Shown in pieces: positions 20,999 through 33,538 of a DNA stretch of 64,000 nucleotides (the first letter of the stretch is position 1; every line of letters begins with the position of its first letter). Made by a program: the position numbers and the translations under genes. Below the pieces are notes generated by a model, which did no database searches, was not told where the DNA came from, and saw nothing but the letters and a program-made list of their open reading frames with translations. Source of the stretch: Marinobacter salinisoli (GTDB lineage Bacteria; Pseudomonadota; Gammaproteobacteria; Pseudomonadales; Oleiphilaceae); NCBI RefSeq assembly GCF_017301335.1, contig NZ_CP071247.1:868001-932000 (forward strand). The letters run 5' to 3'.

Positions 20999-23080
20999 TC
21001 AGCTGTTGGTGGGCAGCAGGGAAATATCCGCCACCCGCAGGAACAGGTTGCGCAGCCGGTTCAGCAGCGCCAGCCGGTTATTGCGAAGGGCTTCGTCCTC
21101 TGCCATCACCATCACCTCATCGAAGAAGCGATCCACCGGTTCCCGCAGGCTGGCCAGCGAGCGCAGCGCACTGGCGTAGTCACCCTGTTCGAACAGCGGC
21201 ATCACGGTGTCGGCCTGCTGGTCGATCTGCTCGGCCAGGGCCTTTTCGGTCGCATCCTGCAGCAGACCGCCATCCACGGTTTCACCGACAGCTTCCCCAC
21301 CCTGCTTGGTCAGGATATTGGACACCCGCTTGTTAGCCGCCGCCAGGGCATCGGCCTCCGGCAGCTGACGGAAGCTTTCCACTGCCTTGATCCGACGGTC
21401 GAAGTCCAGCGGACGGGTTGGGCGACGGGCGTGCACCGCCAGATAGACCTCAGCGCGAATGCCCTGTTCTTCATAATGGGCACGGAAGCGATCGAGCATG
21501 TAATCCACCACCGAGGCGGCGCTGTTGCTTTCGGTCAGAACGGTGAAGTTTTCTTCCGCCCACTCACAGCAGGTCTGCAGGTCCAGCGGCAGTTCACGCT
21601 CGATGATGATGCGCAGCACACCGAGGGAGGCACGGCGCAGGGCGAACGGATCGCGGGTTCCGGAGGGCGGCTGGTTGATGCCGAACAGGCCCACCAGGGA
21701 ATCCAGGCGATCGGCCAGTGCCACCGCACAGCCGGTCAGGGTAGTCGGCAGGTCGTCGCCGGCGTGACGCGGCATGTACTGCTCGTTCAATGCCTTGGCC
21801 ACATCCTCGGCTTCGCCATCGTTGAGGGCGTAGTACTGACCCATGATGCCCTGCAGGTCGGTGAACTCCAGCACCATCTCGGTGACCAGGTCGGTCTTGG
21901 CCAGCATGGCGGCGCGCTCGGCCTGGGCTGGATCACCACCAATGGCTTCGGCAATTTTCCTGGCCAGCGCAGCCACCCGGACGGATTTGTCGTAGATGCT
22001 GCCCAGCTTTTCCTGGAACACGATGGGCTTGAGCTGATCGATACGCGCTTCCAGTCTGGTCTTACGATCCGTCTCATAGAAGAACGCGGCGTCGGACAGG
22101 CGTGGACGAATCACTTTCTCATTGCCTTCGATGACCTGCGCCGGGTCCTTGCTCTCAATGTTGGCCACGGTGATGAACAGCGGCATGATCCGGTCTTCGC
22201 CATCAACCACGTGGAAGTACTTCTGGTGTTCTTCCATCGAAGAAACCAGTGCTTCTGCCGGTACTTCCAGGAACCGTTCCTCGAAACGGCCCATCAGCGG
22301 CACCGGCCACTCGTTCAGCGCGGTCACTTCATCCAGCAGGTCGTCGTCGATGACGGCGGTGCCACCGGCTTCATTCTTCGCCAGTTCAGACACGCCGGCA
22401 CGAATCATGTCACGGCGCTGGGCGAAATCGGCAATGACATAGCCTTCCTGCTTGAGGATGACTTCGTAATCACTGGGCGTGGGGATGATGAGTTTTTTCG
22501 GGCAATGGAAGCGGTGGCCCCGGGTCTGGTTGCCGGTAGTCAGGCCCATGATTTCGGCGTTCACCACCTGGCTGCCATACAACATCACCACCCAGTGCAC
22601 CGGACGGACGAACTCGGTCCGGTGGGCGCCCCAGCGCATACGCTTGGGGATGGGCAGCGCCGCCAGGGATTTCTCCACCAGCTCGGGCATCAGGTCTTCG
22701 GTGGCCCGGCCCTGTTCCACCGTGCGGTAAACGACCCAGGCGCCCTTGTCGGTTTCCAGAGTGTCGAGGGCGTCCGGGGTTACACCCAGCGAGGTGGCAA
22801 AACCGGTCAGTGCCCGCGTCGGGTTACCGGCATCGTCAAAGGCAGCCTTGACCGCAGGGCCTCGCTTTTCCACCGGCTTGTCCGGTTGCGCGTCCGCCAG
22901 ATCGCGAATGCGAACGGCCAAACGACGCGGAGCGGCAAAGGCTTCCACCTTGCCGAATGCAATGCCCGCTTCTTCCAGGCTCTGGCTAAGGCCTTGGGTG
23001 AACGCATCCGATAGTGGCTTGAGTGCTTTGGGCGGCAATTCTTCGGTGCCCAGTTCGACCAGAAAATCCTGTGTTGCCAT
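20999..23080 (-). CDS. glyS: Glycyl-tRNA synthetase beta subunit
   Basis: This is the large subunit of the bacterial alpha2-beta2 glycyl-tRNA synthetase, carrying tRNA recognition. The length is 693 residues against 689 in E. coli. The start DFLVELGTEELPPKAL is the family signature, followed by MRWGAHRTEFVRPVHWVVML, the HD-type region near LPTTLTGCAVALADRLDSLVGLF and a C-terminal anticodon-binding-like helical domain. It starts two bases after glyQ ends, so the two subunits are translated together. Confidence 0.97.
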   Translation of the reverse strand: MATQDFLVELGTEELPPKALKPLSDAFTQGLSQSLEEAGIAFGKVEAFAAPRRLAVRIRDLADAQPDKPVEKRGPAVKAAFDDAGNPTRALTGFATSLGVTPDALDTLETDKGAWVVYRTVEQGRATEDLMPELVEKSLAALPIPKRMRWGAHRTEFVRPVHWVVMLYGSQVVNAEIMGLTTGNQTRGHRFHCPKKLIIPTPSDYEVILKQEGYVIADFAQRRDMIRAGVSELAKNEAGGTAVIDDDLLDEVTALNEWPVPLMGRFEERFLEVPAEALVSSMEEHQKYFHVVDGEDRIMPLFITVANIESKDPAQVIEGNEKVIRPRLSDAAFFYETDRKTRLEARIDQLKPIVFQEKLGSIYDKSVRVAALARKIAEAIGGDPAQAERAAMLAKTDLVTEMVLEFTDLQGIMGQYYALNDGEAEDVAKALNEQYMPRHAGDDLPTTLTGCAVALADRLDSLVGLFGINQPPSGTRDPFALRRASLGVLRIIIERELPLDLQTCCEWAEENFTVLTESNSAASVVDYMLDRFRAHYEEQGIRAEVYLAVHARRPTRPLDFDRRIKAVESFRQLPEADALAAANKRVSNILTKQGGEAVGETVDGGLLQDATEKALAEQIDQQADTVMPLFEQGDYASALRSLASLREPVDRFFDEVMVMAEDEALRNNRLALLNRLRNLFLRVADISLLPTNS

Positions 23081-23082
23081 GA

Positions 23083-24102
23083 TTATGCGTTCCCCTGTTC
23101 CTGCTGTGCTTTCTTCTTGCCTTTCTTCTTCTTGGCGGCGTTATCGGCGGCCTCGGATACTGCCAGAACCTCTTCCCGGAGGTTGGCTGGTGCAAGCGGG
23201 AAGCCAAGCTGACGCCGGCTATCGAAGTAGGCCTGGGCCACGGCCCGTGCCAGGGTTCTTACGCGCAGGATGAAGCGCTGACGCTCGGTCACCGAGATGG
23301 CGTGGCGGGCATCCAGCAGGTTGAAGGTATGGGACGCCTTGAGTACCTGCTCGTAGGCGGGCAGAGCCAGGCCGGCTTCGATCAGGCGGGCACTTTCGCG
23401 CTCGTGCACATCGAAGCTGTGGAACAGGAATTCGGTATCGGCGTGTTCGAAGTTGTAGGTGGACATTTCCACTTCCTGCTGGTGGAACACGTCGCCGTAG
23501 GTAACCACGCCCTCAGGTCCCTCGGTCCAGACCAGGTCATAAACACTGTCGACGCCCTGCAGGTACATGGCAATGCGCTCCAGGCCGTAGGTCAGCTCGC
23601 CGGTGACCGGATAGCATTCCAGGCCGCCCACCTGCTGGAAGTAGGTGAACTGGGTGACTTCCATACCATTGAGCCAGATTTCCCAGCCCAGACCCCAGGC
23701 GCCCAGCGTGGGCGATTCCCAGTTGTCCTCAACAAAGCGGATATCGTGCACCAGCGGGTCGAGGCCCAAGGCCTTCAGGGAGTCCAGGTACAGCTCCTGA
23801 ATGTTGTCCGGAGATGGTTTCAGAACCACCTGAAACTGGTAGTAGTGCTGGAGCCGGTTGGGGTTTTCACCGTAACGGCCATCGGTCGGACGACGACTGG
23901 GCTGAACGTAAGCGGCATTCCAGGTTTCCGGACCAATGGCCCGCAGGAAGGTGGCCGGGTGGAAGGTACCGGCGCCCACTTCCATGTCCAGGGGCTGGAG
24001 TACAACGCAGCCGTGCTGCGCCCAGAAATTCTGAAGAGCCAGGATCAGGCCCTGAAAGGTCCTGATATCCGGAGTAGTCGTTTTCGTTGCCTTGTCTGTC
24101 AC
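23083..24102 (-). CDS. glyQ: Glycyl-tRNA synthetase alpha subunit
   Basis: This is the catalytic class II subunit that activates glycine. The 339-residue protein contains the typical [20 protein letters not shown] start and the [27 protein letters not shown] core. The [21 protein letters not shown] and [12 protein letters not shown] motifs follow. It is longer than the 303-residue E. coli subunit because of an Ala/Lys-rich tail ([18 protein letters not shown]). The start is a GTG at 24102. A good -10 (TATAAT) lies about 75 bases upstream. Confidence 0.96.
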   Translation of the reverse strand: MTDKATKTTTPDIRTFQGLILALQNFWAQHGCVVLQPLDMEVGAGTFHPATFLRAIGPETWNAAYVQPSRRPTDGRYGENPNRLQHYYQFQVVLKPSPDNIQELYLDSLKALGLDPLVHDIRFVEDNWESPTLGAWGLGWEIWLNGMEVTQFTYFQQVGGLECYPVTGELTYGLERIAMYLQGVDSVYDLVWTEGPEGVVTYGDVFHQQEVEMSTYNFEHADTEFLFHSFDVHERESARLIEAGLALPAYEQVLKASHTFNLLDARHAISVTERQRFILRVRTLARAVAQAYFDSRRQLGFPLAPANLREEVLAVSEAADNAAKKKKGKKKAQQEQGNA

Positions 24103-24178
24103 GACGATTGCCTATTGATCGGTCTGTGTGTGGCGCCCGTTCTCTTTAACGGAATCCGGGCACTCTGAAAAAAGGCGC

Positions 24179-24208
24179 ATTATACGCTCGCGCGGAAGGG
24201 ATTTCTAA
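24179..24208 (-). promoter_or_regulatory. Candidate promoter of glyQ
   Basis: On the minus strand a perfect TATAAT (24184-24179) lies about 75 bases before the glyQ GTG. The sequence 18 bases further upstream (TTAGAA) is a poor -35, so activity is inferred mainly from the -10. Confidence 0.4.
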
Positions 24209-24234
24209 GATAGGGGCTGCACTTTGCTTTTCAA

Positions 24235-25608
24235 CTAGAAGAAGGTGAGCCCGACCTGGAACAGTTTTTCCACATCCCGCACCCGGGATTTGTCCACCAG
24301 GAACAGGATTACGTGGTCGTCCGGCTGCACACGAAGGTGGTCGTGGGCAATGAGTACTTCATTGTGGCGTACGATTGCCCCGATGGTGGTGCCCTCGGGC
24401 AGGGGGATTTCGTCCAGCCGGCGGCCGACGACTTTTGAGGAGCGGTGATCGCCATGGGCGATGGCCTCGATGGCCTCCGCTGCGCCTCTGCGCAGTGAGT
24501 GAACGTTCACTACATCGCCGCGGCGAACATGGGTCAGCAGGCTGCCGATGGTGGTTTGCTGCGGCGAAATGGCGACATCAATATCGCCGCCCTGGATCAG
24601 GTCCACGTAATCGGGGTTGTTGATCAGGGTGAACACCTTGCGGGCGCCGAGACGTTTGGCCAGCAACGAGGCCATGATGTTGGCCTCGTCGTCGTTGGTG
24701 ACGGCGCAGAACACATCGGTGTTTTCGATGTTCTCTTCCAGCAGGATGTCTTTATTGGCGGCGTTGCCCTCCAGCACCACGGTCTTGCGCAGGTTCTCTG
24801 ACAGCATTACACAGCGTTCGTGGTCCCGTTCGAGCAGTTTCACCTGATAGCGGTTTTCCAGGGTCTGCGCCAGGCGCTGGCCAATGTTGCCGCCGCCACA
24901 GATGAAAATGCGCTTGTAGTTCTTGACCAGGGGATGGAGCTCACTCATCACCGACCGGATGTGGTTGGTACCGGCGATGAAGAACACCTCGTCGCCGTCC
25001 TCGATGACGGTATCGCCCTGAGGCATGATCGGCCGATCTTTGCGGAAGATGGCCGCGACGCGGGTATCGATGCGGGGCATGTGGGTGCGCAGATAGGACA
25101 GCTCGTGACCCACCAGCGGACCGCCCTCGGTCGCCCGGATGGCAACCAGTCGCGCCAGGCCCTTGGAAAACTCCAGCACCTGCAGGGCACCGGGGTATTC
25201 GATCAGGCGAGTGATGTGCCGGGTCACCAGGTGTTCCGGGCTGATCATCACATCAATCGGAAAGCCGTTCTCACCGAACAGTTCGTTGCGGGCGAGGTAG
25301 GCGCCGGCACGGACACGGCTGATTTTGGTGGGGGTTTTGAACATGATGCTGGCAATCTGGCACGCCACCATGTTGGTTTCGTCGCTGCTGGTGACGGCAA
25401 TCAGCATGTCGGCATCGGCAGCACCGGCCTGCCGCAGCACGCTGGGATAAGACGCCTTGCCCTGCACCGTGCGGATATCCAGCCGGTCCTGAAGCTCGCG
25501 CAGGCGGGCGCCGTCGCTGTCAATCACCGTGATGTCGTTGGCTTCGTTGGCGAGGTTCTCGGCCAGGGTACCGCCGACCTGGCCAGCACCAAGGATCAGG
25601 ATCTTCAT
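24235..25608 (-). CDS. trkA: Trk potassium uptake system regulatory protein TrkA
   Basis: This is a peripheral NAD-binding subunit that gates TrkH/TrkG potassium channels, important for osmotic balance. The 457-residue protein has two RCK modules. Each begins with a Rossmann nucleotide-binding motif ([16 protein letters not shown] at residue 4; [16 protein letters not shown] in the second half), and each ends in a TrkA_C domain. The ATG overlaps the rsmB stop as ATGA (25605-25608), so it is coupled to rsmB. No trkH is present in the window. The order fmt-rsmB-trkA matches Pseudomonas. Confidence 0.96.
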   Translation of the reverse strand: MKILILGAGQVGGTLAENLANEANDITVIDSDGARLRELQDRLDIRTVQGKASYPSVLRQAGAADADMLIAVTSSDETNMVACQIASIMFKTPTKISRVRAGAYLARNELFGENGFPIDVMISPEHLVTRHITRLIEYPGALQVLEFSKGLARLVAIRATEGGPLVGHELSYLRTHMPRIDTRVAAIFRKDRPIMPQGDTVIEDGDEVFFIAGTNHIRSVMSELHPLVKNYKRIFICGGGNIGQRLAQTLENRYQVKLLERDHERCVMLSENLRKTVVLEGNAANKDILLEENIENTDVFCAVTNDDEANIMASLLAKRLGARKVFTLINNPDYVDLIQGGDIDVAISPQQTTIGSLLTHVRRGDVVNVHSLRRGAAEAIEAIAHGDHRSSKVVGRRLDEIPLPEGTTIGAIVRHNEVLIAHDHLRVQPDDHVILFLVDKSRVRDVEKLFQVGLTFF

Positions 25609-26906
25609 GCTTCGGGTTTCTCCAGCACTGCGTAGAAGAAGCCATCATGGCTCTCGGGGTCGGGCAGCAACTGGCGCCCCGCGCCCATGTCCCGCCCCCA
25701 CGCGACGTCCGGCTCGACTGGCTGGACGTCTTGGTTTTGTTTCTGGAACCGCTGAATTATACGGTGGTTTTCCTGGGGAAATACCGAACAGGTCGCATAC
25801 ACCAGCCGCCCTCCCGGTTTGAGGATGTCCCACATGGCGTTCAGCAGACCAAGTTGGATCGCCGCGAGGGGCGTGATGTCGGACTCCCGGCGCAGCAGTT
25901 TGATGTCCGGATGACGCCGAATGACGCCGCTGGCGCTGCAGGGTACATCCAGCAGGATACGGTCGAACGGTTCGCCATCCCACCACTGTTCGGTGTCTGC
26001 GGCGTCGGCCTGATTCAGCGTGGCATGCAGATCCAGCCGATCGAGATTTTCCTGCACCCGGGGCAGACGCTCGGCCGATTCATCAAGGGCCACCACCTCG
26101 TTCAGGCCATCACAGGCCTCCAGGATGGCGCAGGTTTTCCCGCCGGGCGCGGCACAGGCGTCCAGCACCCGCTGGCCCGGTTTCAGGTCCAGCAAGGTGG
26201 TACACAGCTGGGCGGCCTCGTCCTGGACACTCACCGTGCCGTCAAGAAAGTAAGGCAAATGATCAACCGGGACCGGGTGCACGAGTTGAATGCCGTGGGG
26301 CGCAAAGCGGGTCGGTACGGCTTCAATGACGGCCTCTTTGAGCAGGTCCAGGTAGGCATCCCGGCTCATGCGGCGGGCATTTACCCGCAGTGTCATCGGT
26401 GCCTGGGTGTTGTTGGCGTCGAGAATGCTTTGCCAGTCGTCGGGCCAGTTGTGGCGCAGTTTTTCCACCATCCATTGTGGGTGGCTGAAACGACTGGCGT
26501 CATCGGCGGGCTCCGGCGCCCCTTCTCTTTCGGCCGATCGCAATACACCGTTGACCAGGCCGGTCAGGTGCGGTTTGTTCAGGGCCCGGCAGGCCTCCAC
26601 GGACTCGTTCAGGATGGCGTAGTTGGCCTGCTGGCTGAAACGGAGCTGGAACAGCGCCACCAGCATCAGGTGGTGGACCACACGGTCTGTCGGGCGCAGG
26701 GACTTTTTCAGCCGACTGCGCAACTCACCATCCAGACGATGAAACCAGCGACTGGTGCCAAAACACAGCGCCTGCATGGCCGGTCGCTGGTCTGGCGGCA
26801 GTTGTTGCAGAGCCGGAGGCAGGCACTGGTTCAGGGACTGGCCGTTTTCAACCGCGAGCAGAACCTTGGCGGCGGCGGCGCGCAACGGCAGACCGTAGGT
26901 GTCCAT
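25605..26906 (-). CDS. rsmB: 16S rRNA m5C967 methyltransferase
   Basis: RsmB (formerly Sun) methylates C967 of 16S rRNA using S-adenosylmethionine. The 433-residue protein has an N-terminal NusB-like RNA-binding domain (about 1-140) and a methyltransferase domain. The latter has the SAM-binding [17 protein letters not shown], the catalytic region [19 protein letters not shown] with the PC motif, and the second Cys in [13 protein letters not shown]. It starts one base after fmt ends and overlaps trkA, so fmt-rsmB-trkA is one transcription unit. Confidence 0.96.
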   Translation of the reverse strand: MDTYGLPLRAAAAKVLLAVENGQSLNQCLPPALQQLPPDQRPAMQALCFGTSRWFHRLDGELRSRLKKSLRPTDRVVHHLMLVALFQLRFSQQANYAILNESVEACRALNKPHLTGLVNGVLRSAEREGAPEPADDASRFSHPQWMVEKLRHNWPDDWQSILDANNTQAPMTLRVNARRMSRDAYLDLLKEAVIEAVPTRFAPHGIQLVHPVPVDHLPYFLDGTVSVQDEAAQLCTTLLDLKPGQRVLDACAAPGGKTCAILEACDGLNEVVALDESAERLPRVQENLDRLDLHATLNQADAADTEQWWDGEPFDRILLDVPCSASGVIRRHPDIKLLRRESDITPLAAIQLGLLNAMWDILKPGGRLVYATCSVFPQENHRIIQRFQKQNQDVQPVEPDVAWGRDMGAGRQLLPDPESHDGFFYAVLEKPEA

Positions 26907-26907
26907 G

Positions 26908-27843
26908 TCAGTTCAGCTCCTGGCCGGGTAGCAGCAGTTGTTTGCCGCCATTGATCAGGTCGTTAACACTCTGGGCGCGGGCGCCCGGAAGCTGCAAACG
27001 GGTAATTCTCAGGGTGCCGGTGCCGCAGGCGACGTCGATACCGTCCCGTTCCCGGTAAAGTATGGTACCTGGCGCGGCATCCTGCCGGCTCGCTAGCGCC
27101 TCGGCCTGATGAATGCGAATCCGCTGCTCACCCAGGTCGCTGTAGGTGCCGGGCCAGGGATTGAAGGCGCGCACCAGCCGTTCGATGGTCTGCGCCTCCT
27201 GGTTCCAGTTGATGTGACCTTCGTCTTTGGTGAGCTTATGGGCGTAACAGGCTTCGGTTTCGTTCTGCGCTTCGCCGCGCAAGGTGCCCTGCTCAAGCTG
27301 GGCCAGTGCTTCAACAATCGCTTCGCCACCCATGTCGGCCAGCCGGTCGTGCAGGCTGCCCCCGGTGTCGGTGGCGCGAATCGGGGTGCTGCTCTTGAGC
27401 AACATGGCGCCGGTATCAAGGCCCTCATCCATGTGCATGATGGTGATGCCGGTGTCCCGGTCGCCGGCTGCAATCGCCCGATGAATCGGCGCGGCGCCAC
27501 GCCAGCGAGGCAGCAGCGAGGCATGAATGTTGAGACAGCCCTGTGCGGGTATATCCAGCACCGCCTTGGGCAGAATCAGGCCATAGGCCGCAACGACCAT
27601 CACGTCCGGTTTAAGGTCGGCCAGCTCCTGCTGGGCTTCCGGGCTTTTCAGGGATTGAGGCTGAAACACAGGCACACCGGCGTCGAGCGCGACCTGTTTG
27701 ACCGGGCTGGGTATCAGCTTTCGGCCCCGGCCTGAGGGACGATCAGGCTGGGTATACACGCCAACAATGGTGTGGGAGGTGCCCAGCAGGGCAGTCAGGG
27801 CGGTAGCGGCAAAATCGGGGGTGCCGGCAAAAACAAGTCGCAC
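26908..27843 (-). CDS. fmt: Methionyl-tRNA formyltransferase
   Basis: Fmt formylates the initiator Met-tRNA with 10-formyl-THF. The 311-residue protein has the N-terminal formyltransferase fold beginning RLVFAGTPDFAA, the catalytic CLNIHASLLPRWRGAAPI with the Asn and His, and MHMDEGLDTGAML with the catalytic Asp. A C-terminal OB-like domain with the RAFNPWPGTYS segment follows. The start is GTG at 27843. A terminator separates it from def upstream, so part of its expression may come from a separate promoter or readthrough. Confidence 0.97.
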   Translation of the reverse strand: MRLVFAGTPDFAATALTALLGTSHTIVGVYTQPDRPSGRGRKLIPSPVKQVALDAGVPVFQPQSLKSPEAQQELADLKPDVMVVAAYGLILPKAVLDIPAQGCLNIHASLLPRWRGAAPIHRAIAAGDRDTGITIMHMDEGLDTGAMLLKSSTPIRATDTGGSLHDRLADMGGEAIVEALAQLEQGTLRGEAQNETEACYAHKLTKDEGHINWNQEAQTIERLVRAFNPWPGTYSDLGEQRIRIHQAEALASRQDAAPGTILYRERDGIDVACGTGTLRITRLQLPGARAQSVNDLINGGKQLLLPGQELN

Positions 27844-27867
27844 GGGTCTGGCGTCTCTGTTCAGTTG

Positions 27868-27898
27868 AAAACGAAAAGACCGGGTGTATGACCCGGTC
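27868..27898 (-). terminator. Intrinsic terminator or attenuator between def and fmt
   Basis: On the minus strand an 8-bp stem (GACCGGGT/ACCCGGTC, plus-strand 27878-27898) with a 5-base loop is followed by TTTTCGTTTTC. It stands in the 96-base gap after def and before fmt. Confidence 0.75.
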
Positions 27899-27939
27899 CG
27901 CTATATCCTGCCTTGCAAGCCCGGGCGAAGGGCTGTCGG

Positions 27940-28443
27940 TCAGGCGCTCTTCTTGTGCACTTTTTCCAGTTTCTTGCGAATCCGGTTGCGCTTGAGGGAA
28001 CTGAGGTAATCGACAAACAGCTTGCCGTTGAGGTGATCCATCTCATGCTGGATACACACCGCCAGCAGGCCGCGGGCTTCCAGTTCAAAGGGCTTGCCGT
28101 CACGGTCGCGCGCCCGGATCATGCAGTGTTCGATGCGGGTTACATCTTCATAGAAGCCAGGCACGGACAGGCAGCCCTCCTGCATGGACTCGGGGTCGCC
28201 CTCGAGCACTTCCACTTCCGGGTTGATGAATACCCGGGGCTCGCTCTTGTCTTCGGACAGGTCCATCACGATGATCTGCTTGTGCACATTCACCTGTGTC
28301 GCCGCCAGGCCAATGCCGGGCGCATCGTACATGGTCTCGAACATGTCGTCGATCAGTGTCCGGATGTCGTCCGTCACCTCGTCCACAGGCTTGGCGATGG
28401 TACGCAGGCGGGGGTCCGGGTATTCGAGGATCTCTAAAATCAT
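27940..28443 (-). CDS. def: Peptide deformylase
   Basis: This metalloenzyme removes the formyl group from nascent proteins. The 167-residue protein has all three family motifs: PGIGLAATQ (motif 1), EGCLSVPG with the metal-binding Cys (motif 2) and HEMDHLNG with both His ligands and the catalytic Glu (motif 3). The length is the usual 165-170. It sits upstream of fmt, a functional pairing conserved across bacteria, and is divergent from the LysM gene. Confidence 0.97.
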   Translation of the reverse strand: MILEILEYPDPRLRTIAKPVDEVTDDIRTLIDDMFETMYDAPGIGLAATQVNVHKQIIVMDLSEDKSEPRVFINPEVEVLEGDPESMQEGCLSVPGFYEDVTRIEHCMIRARDRDGKPFELEARGLLAVCIQHEMDHLNGKLFVDYLSSLKRNRIRKKLEKVHKKSA

Positions 28444-28846
28444 GTCGTATCTTCAGCTTTTGGCCGTTGTTACCGGCTGACATGCAAAGATGCCAGCCCT
28501 GGAAACTTTGTAAATTTCTGCAAGCGCGTGACCTGAATCGCCAAATTGCGACCGTGTGCAGTGCAAACATGGATGGTTCCGGATCATAATCGAGCGGAAT
28601 CCACGGCTGCCGTGCGCTAATCGTGTCACGCCATTATCCAACAATTCAGCGATTGAGTACAAACTGATCAGTTGATAGTTAAAATCTTTCGCAGGCGGGA
28701 TAGAATCTACTGGAAGAACAAAAGATAACATCACAAATCCTGGCACATCTTCTATAGTATCGGGAAATAATCAAATAAGCTGCAGGCACCAGACTGCGCA
28801 CCAAAAAAACGCAAAGATTCAAGGCACGCGATCAAGGACTTATACA
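28444..28846. other. AT-rich divergent intergenic region between def and the LysM gene
   Basis: This 403-base gap is clearly more AT-rich than its surroundings, especially 28620-28850. It must hold divergent promoters for def and the LysM gene, but I could not find a -35/-10 pair with acceptable spacing. AAGGA just before ATG 28847 serves the LysM gene. No convincing RNA structure or reading frame was seen. Confidence 0.6.
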
Positions 28847-29869
28847 ATGAGGAAACTGCTGTACTCTCTGGCGGCGTCATCGATGCTGCTGTTCACCTCC
28901 TGGACCCAGGCCGCTCCCGAATTCAAAACTGATCTCCCCGAACGCTACACCGTGGTTAAAGGCGATACGCTTTGGGATATTTCCGGCCGTTTCCTCAATA
29001 ACCCGTGGTACTGGCCCGAAATCTGGCATGTGAACCCGCAGGTTGAGAACCCGCACCTGATCTATCCGGGTGATCGCCTCGCTTTGGTCTATATCGATGG
29101 CCAGCCCCGCGTGACCAAAGTGGCCTCCAATAACGGTGTCGTGAAGCTGTCTCCGGAAGTGCGTTCCGAGCCGCTGAACAGCCCGATCCCGGCCATCCCG
29201 CTTGATGCCATCAGCAGTTTCCTGACCGACACCCGCATTGTGACGCCGAAAGAACTCGAAGGTGCGCCTTACGTGCTGGAAGGCGAGGATGCCCGCATCA
29301 TTACCGGTGCCGGTGACCGCATCTACGCCCGTGGTGACAAGCCGGCGGACAAGGTAGGTATCTTCCGCCGCACTAAGGAATTTGTTGATCCGGAAACCGG
29401 GGAATTCCTCGGCCTTGAAGCCCGCAGCGTGGGTGCCGGCGACGTCGTGGCGGAAAATGGCGAAGTGCTGACTCTGGAGCTAACCAAGTCGAACCAGGAA
29501 ATCCGCATTGGCGACCGGTTGCTGACCAACGTCAACCGTCCGATCTCCACCAGCTTCTCGCCCAGCTCTCCGAGTCAGGATGTCGAAGGCTTGATGATCG
29601 CCGTCGATGGGGGGGTAACCCAGATCGGTCAGTACGATGTGGTTGCCATCAACCGTGGTGTCCGCGATGGCCTGGAGCCGGGCAACGTGATGGCGGTGCT
29701 GAAAACCGGCAATCTGGTACGTGATCCGGTCACTGGCGAAACCATCGCACTGCCGTCCGAGCGTGCCGGCCTGATGATGGTTTTCCAGACCTACGAGAAA
29801 ATGAGCTATGGCCTGATCCTCCAGGCCACCCGCGCGCTGTCGGTGGGTGACAAGGTGGTAAACCCCTGA
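28847..29869 (+). CDS. LysM-domain secreted peptidoglycan-binding protein
   Basis: This is a 340-residue exported protein with a signal peptide (LLYSLAASSMLLFTSWTQAA). A single LysM domain lies at about residues 33-80 (YTVVKGDTLWDISGRFLNNPWYWPEIWHVNP ... IYPGDRLAL), the fold that binds peptidoglycan glycans. The remaining 260 residues form a beta-rich region without a motif I recognise. It occupies the position of the PA0020-type LysM gene between def and dprA in Pseudomonas. Its role in the cell envelope is inferred. A strong terminator follows, so it is probably monocistronic. Confidence 0.88.
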   Translation: MRKLLYSLAASSMLLFTSWTQAAPEFKTDLPERYTVVKGDTLWDISGRFLNNPWYWPEIWHVNPQVENPHLIYPGDRLALVYIDGQPRVTKVASNNGVVKLSPEVRSEPLNSPIPAIPLDAISSFLTDTRIVTPKELEGAPYVLEGEDARIITGAGDRIYARGDKPADKVGIFRRTKEFVDPETGEFLGLEARSVGAGDVVAENGEVLTLELTKSNQEIRIGDRLLTNVNRPISTSFSPSSPSQDVEGLMIAVDGGVTQIGQYDVVAINRGVRDGLEPGNVMAVLKTGNLVRDPVTGETIALPSERAGLMMVFQTYEKMSYGLILQATRALSVGDKVVNP

Positions 29870-29896
29870 TCAGCTGGCGTTAAAGCGATGCGTAAG

Positions 29897-29923
29897 GCCG
29901 GGCCAGGAAGGCCCGGCTTTTTT
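29897..29923 (+). terminator. Intrinsic terminator after the LysM gene
   Basis: A perfect 8-bp stem GCCGGGCC/GGCCCGGC with loop AGGAA is followed by six T, 28 bases after the stop codon. Confidence 0.93.
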
Positions 29924-29943
29924 GTGTTCAAGGACGAGATATT

Positions 29944-31113
29944 GTGACTGAACTTCACTGCTCCACGGGCCGGGATTCCGGTGCCGACCCCTTCAGCCAG
30001 GAAATCTCTGGCTGGCTGCTGCTGACCTGCCTGCCCGGCGTAGGCCCAAAAACCCGCACGGAACTGATCCAGCGCTGGCCGACGCCCAGCGATTTAATCA
30101 ATAGGAATCCCGCAAGTCTTGCTGCCTGTGGCCTGCCTTCGAAGGTCGTGCCTGCAATCGTGGCGTGGCAGCGGCGTGACCTTGGCCATCCTGTTGTGAG
30201 CAAGGTGTTGTGGATTATCGAGCAATGCCGGCAACAGGCGATCCAGATCCTGGTCTGGTCCGATCCGCGGTATCCGGAACCCCTGCGGCACATTCATGAT
30301 GCCCCGCTGGTGCTGTACACCCAGGGCGATGTATCGCTGTTGACGCGTGAACAGATCGCCGTGGTCGGCAGTCGCGACGCCACCCCCACCGGGCTGGCGC
30401 TGGCCCGGCGCTTTGCGGCCGAACTGAGTGAGCACGACCTGCTGGTTACCAGCGGCCTGGCCCTGGGCGTCGATGGCGCGGCCCATGCCGGTGCTCTGGA
30501 TGTCGAGGCACCGACCCTGGCAGTGATTGGTAGCGGGCTCGATGGTATTTATCCGAGCCGGCACCGGCCACTGGCACAGCGGATCCTGAGACATGGCCTG
30601 CTGGTGTCCGAATACCCGCCGGGCACACCGGCCCGGCCAGCTCACTTCCCGCAGCGTAACCGCATCATCAGCGGGCTCGCGCGAGGGGTTCTGGTGGTCG
30701 AGGCCGGCTTGAAAAGCGGCTCGCTGATCACTGCCCGCCTGGCTCTGGAACAGGGGCGGGAAGTGTTTGCCGTGCCCGGTTCGGTTCAGAGTCCGGTGTC
30801 CCGGGGATGCCATCATCTGATCAAACAGGGCGCCTCCCTGGTAGAGACCGTGGAGGATATCCTGCTCGAACTGGGCGCCAGCTGGCAGGGCCCGACACCA
30901 GCGTCTGCAGAGCCAGACCCGGCGCAGCCCTCGACCGCGCTGGCGGAGCGGGAAATCGCGGTCTTCCGGGCTTTAGGGTATGATCCGCAATCCACCGATG
31001 CGCTCAGCGTCGCGACGGGCCTGTCGGCCGATCAGCTCATGCAGTCCCTGCTGCTGTTGGAGTTACAGGGTCTGGTGACGCCGGTTCCCGGAGGTTATCA
31101 GCGACTGGCCTGA
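29944..31113 (+). CDS. dprA: DNA-processing protein DprA
   Basis: DprA (Smf) binds incoming single-stranded DNA and loads RecA during natural transformation. The 389-residue protein has an N-terminal SAM-like helix-hairpin region and a Rossmann-like core. The core carries VVGSRDATPTG, SGLALGVDGAAHAGAL, VIGSGLDGIYPSRH and FPQRNRIISGLARGVLVVEA. A C-terminal winged-helix domain (about 325-389) follows. GTG 29944 is the start, with AAGGA nine bases upstream. It heads a close run dprA-tsaC-hemF-aroE. Its presence alone does not prove competence. Confidence 0.95.
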   Translation: MTELHCSTGRDSGADPFSQEISGWLLLTCLPGVGPKTRTELIQRWPTPSDLINRNPASLAACGLPSKVVPAIVAWQRRDLGHPVVSKVLWIIEQCRQQAIQILVWSDPRYPEPLRHIHDAPLVLYTQGDVSLLTREQIAVVGSRDATPTGLALARRFAAELSEHDLLVTSGLALGVDGAAHAGALDVEAPTLAVIGSGLDGIYPSRHRPLAQRILRHGLLVSEYPPGTPARPAHFPQRNRIISGLARGVLVVEAGLKSGSLITARLALEQGREVFAVPGSVQSPVSRGCHHLIKQGASLVETVEDILLELGASWQGPTPASAEPDPAQPSTALAEREIAVFRALGYDPQSTDALSVATGLSADQLMQSLLLLELQGLVTPVPGGYQRLA

Positions 31114-31158
31114 GCGCAGGCGACAACAACATTCCGGATTTAATTCAACTTCAGAGAC

Positions 31159-33486
<2,328 letters not shown>

Positions 33487-33538
33487 GACCGGCTCCGGCA
33501 ACTGGGCGCCTACGGCTCAGCTGTCTGAAGAGGTCTGA

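Noticed and set aside
20933..23014. 693-codon open frame on the plus strand opposite glyS
   Set aside because: It is the mirror of a certain gene; GC-rich coding DNA often leaves the opposite frame open, and the protein shows no family features.
28453..28746. 97-codon minus-strand frame in the def-LysM gap
   Set aside because: There is no ribosome-binding site, the composition is unusual, and it overlaps the region needed for divergent promoters.
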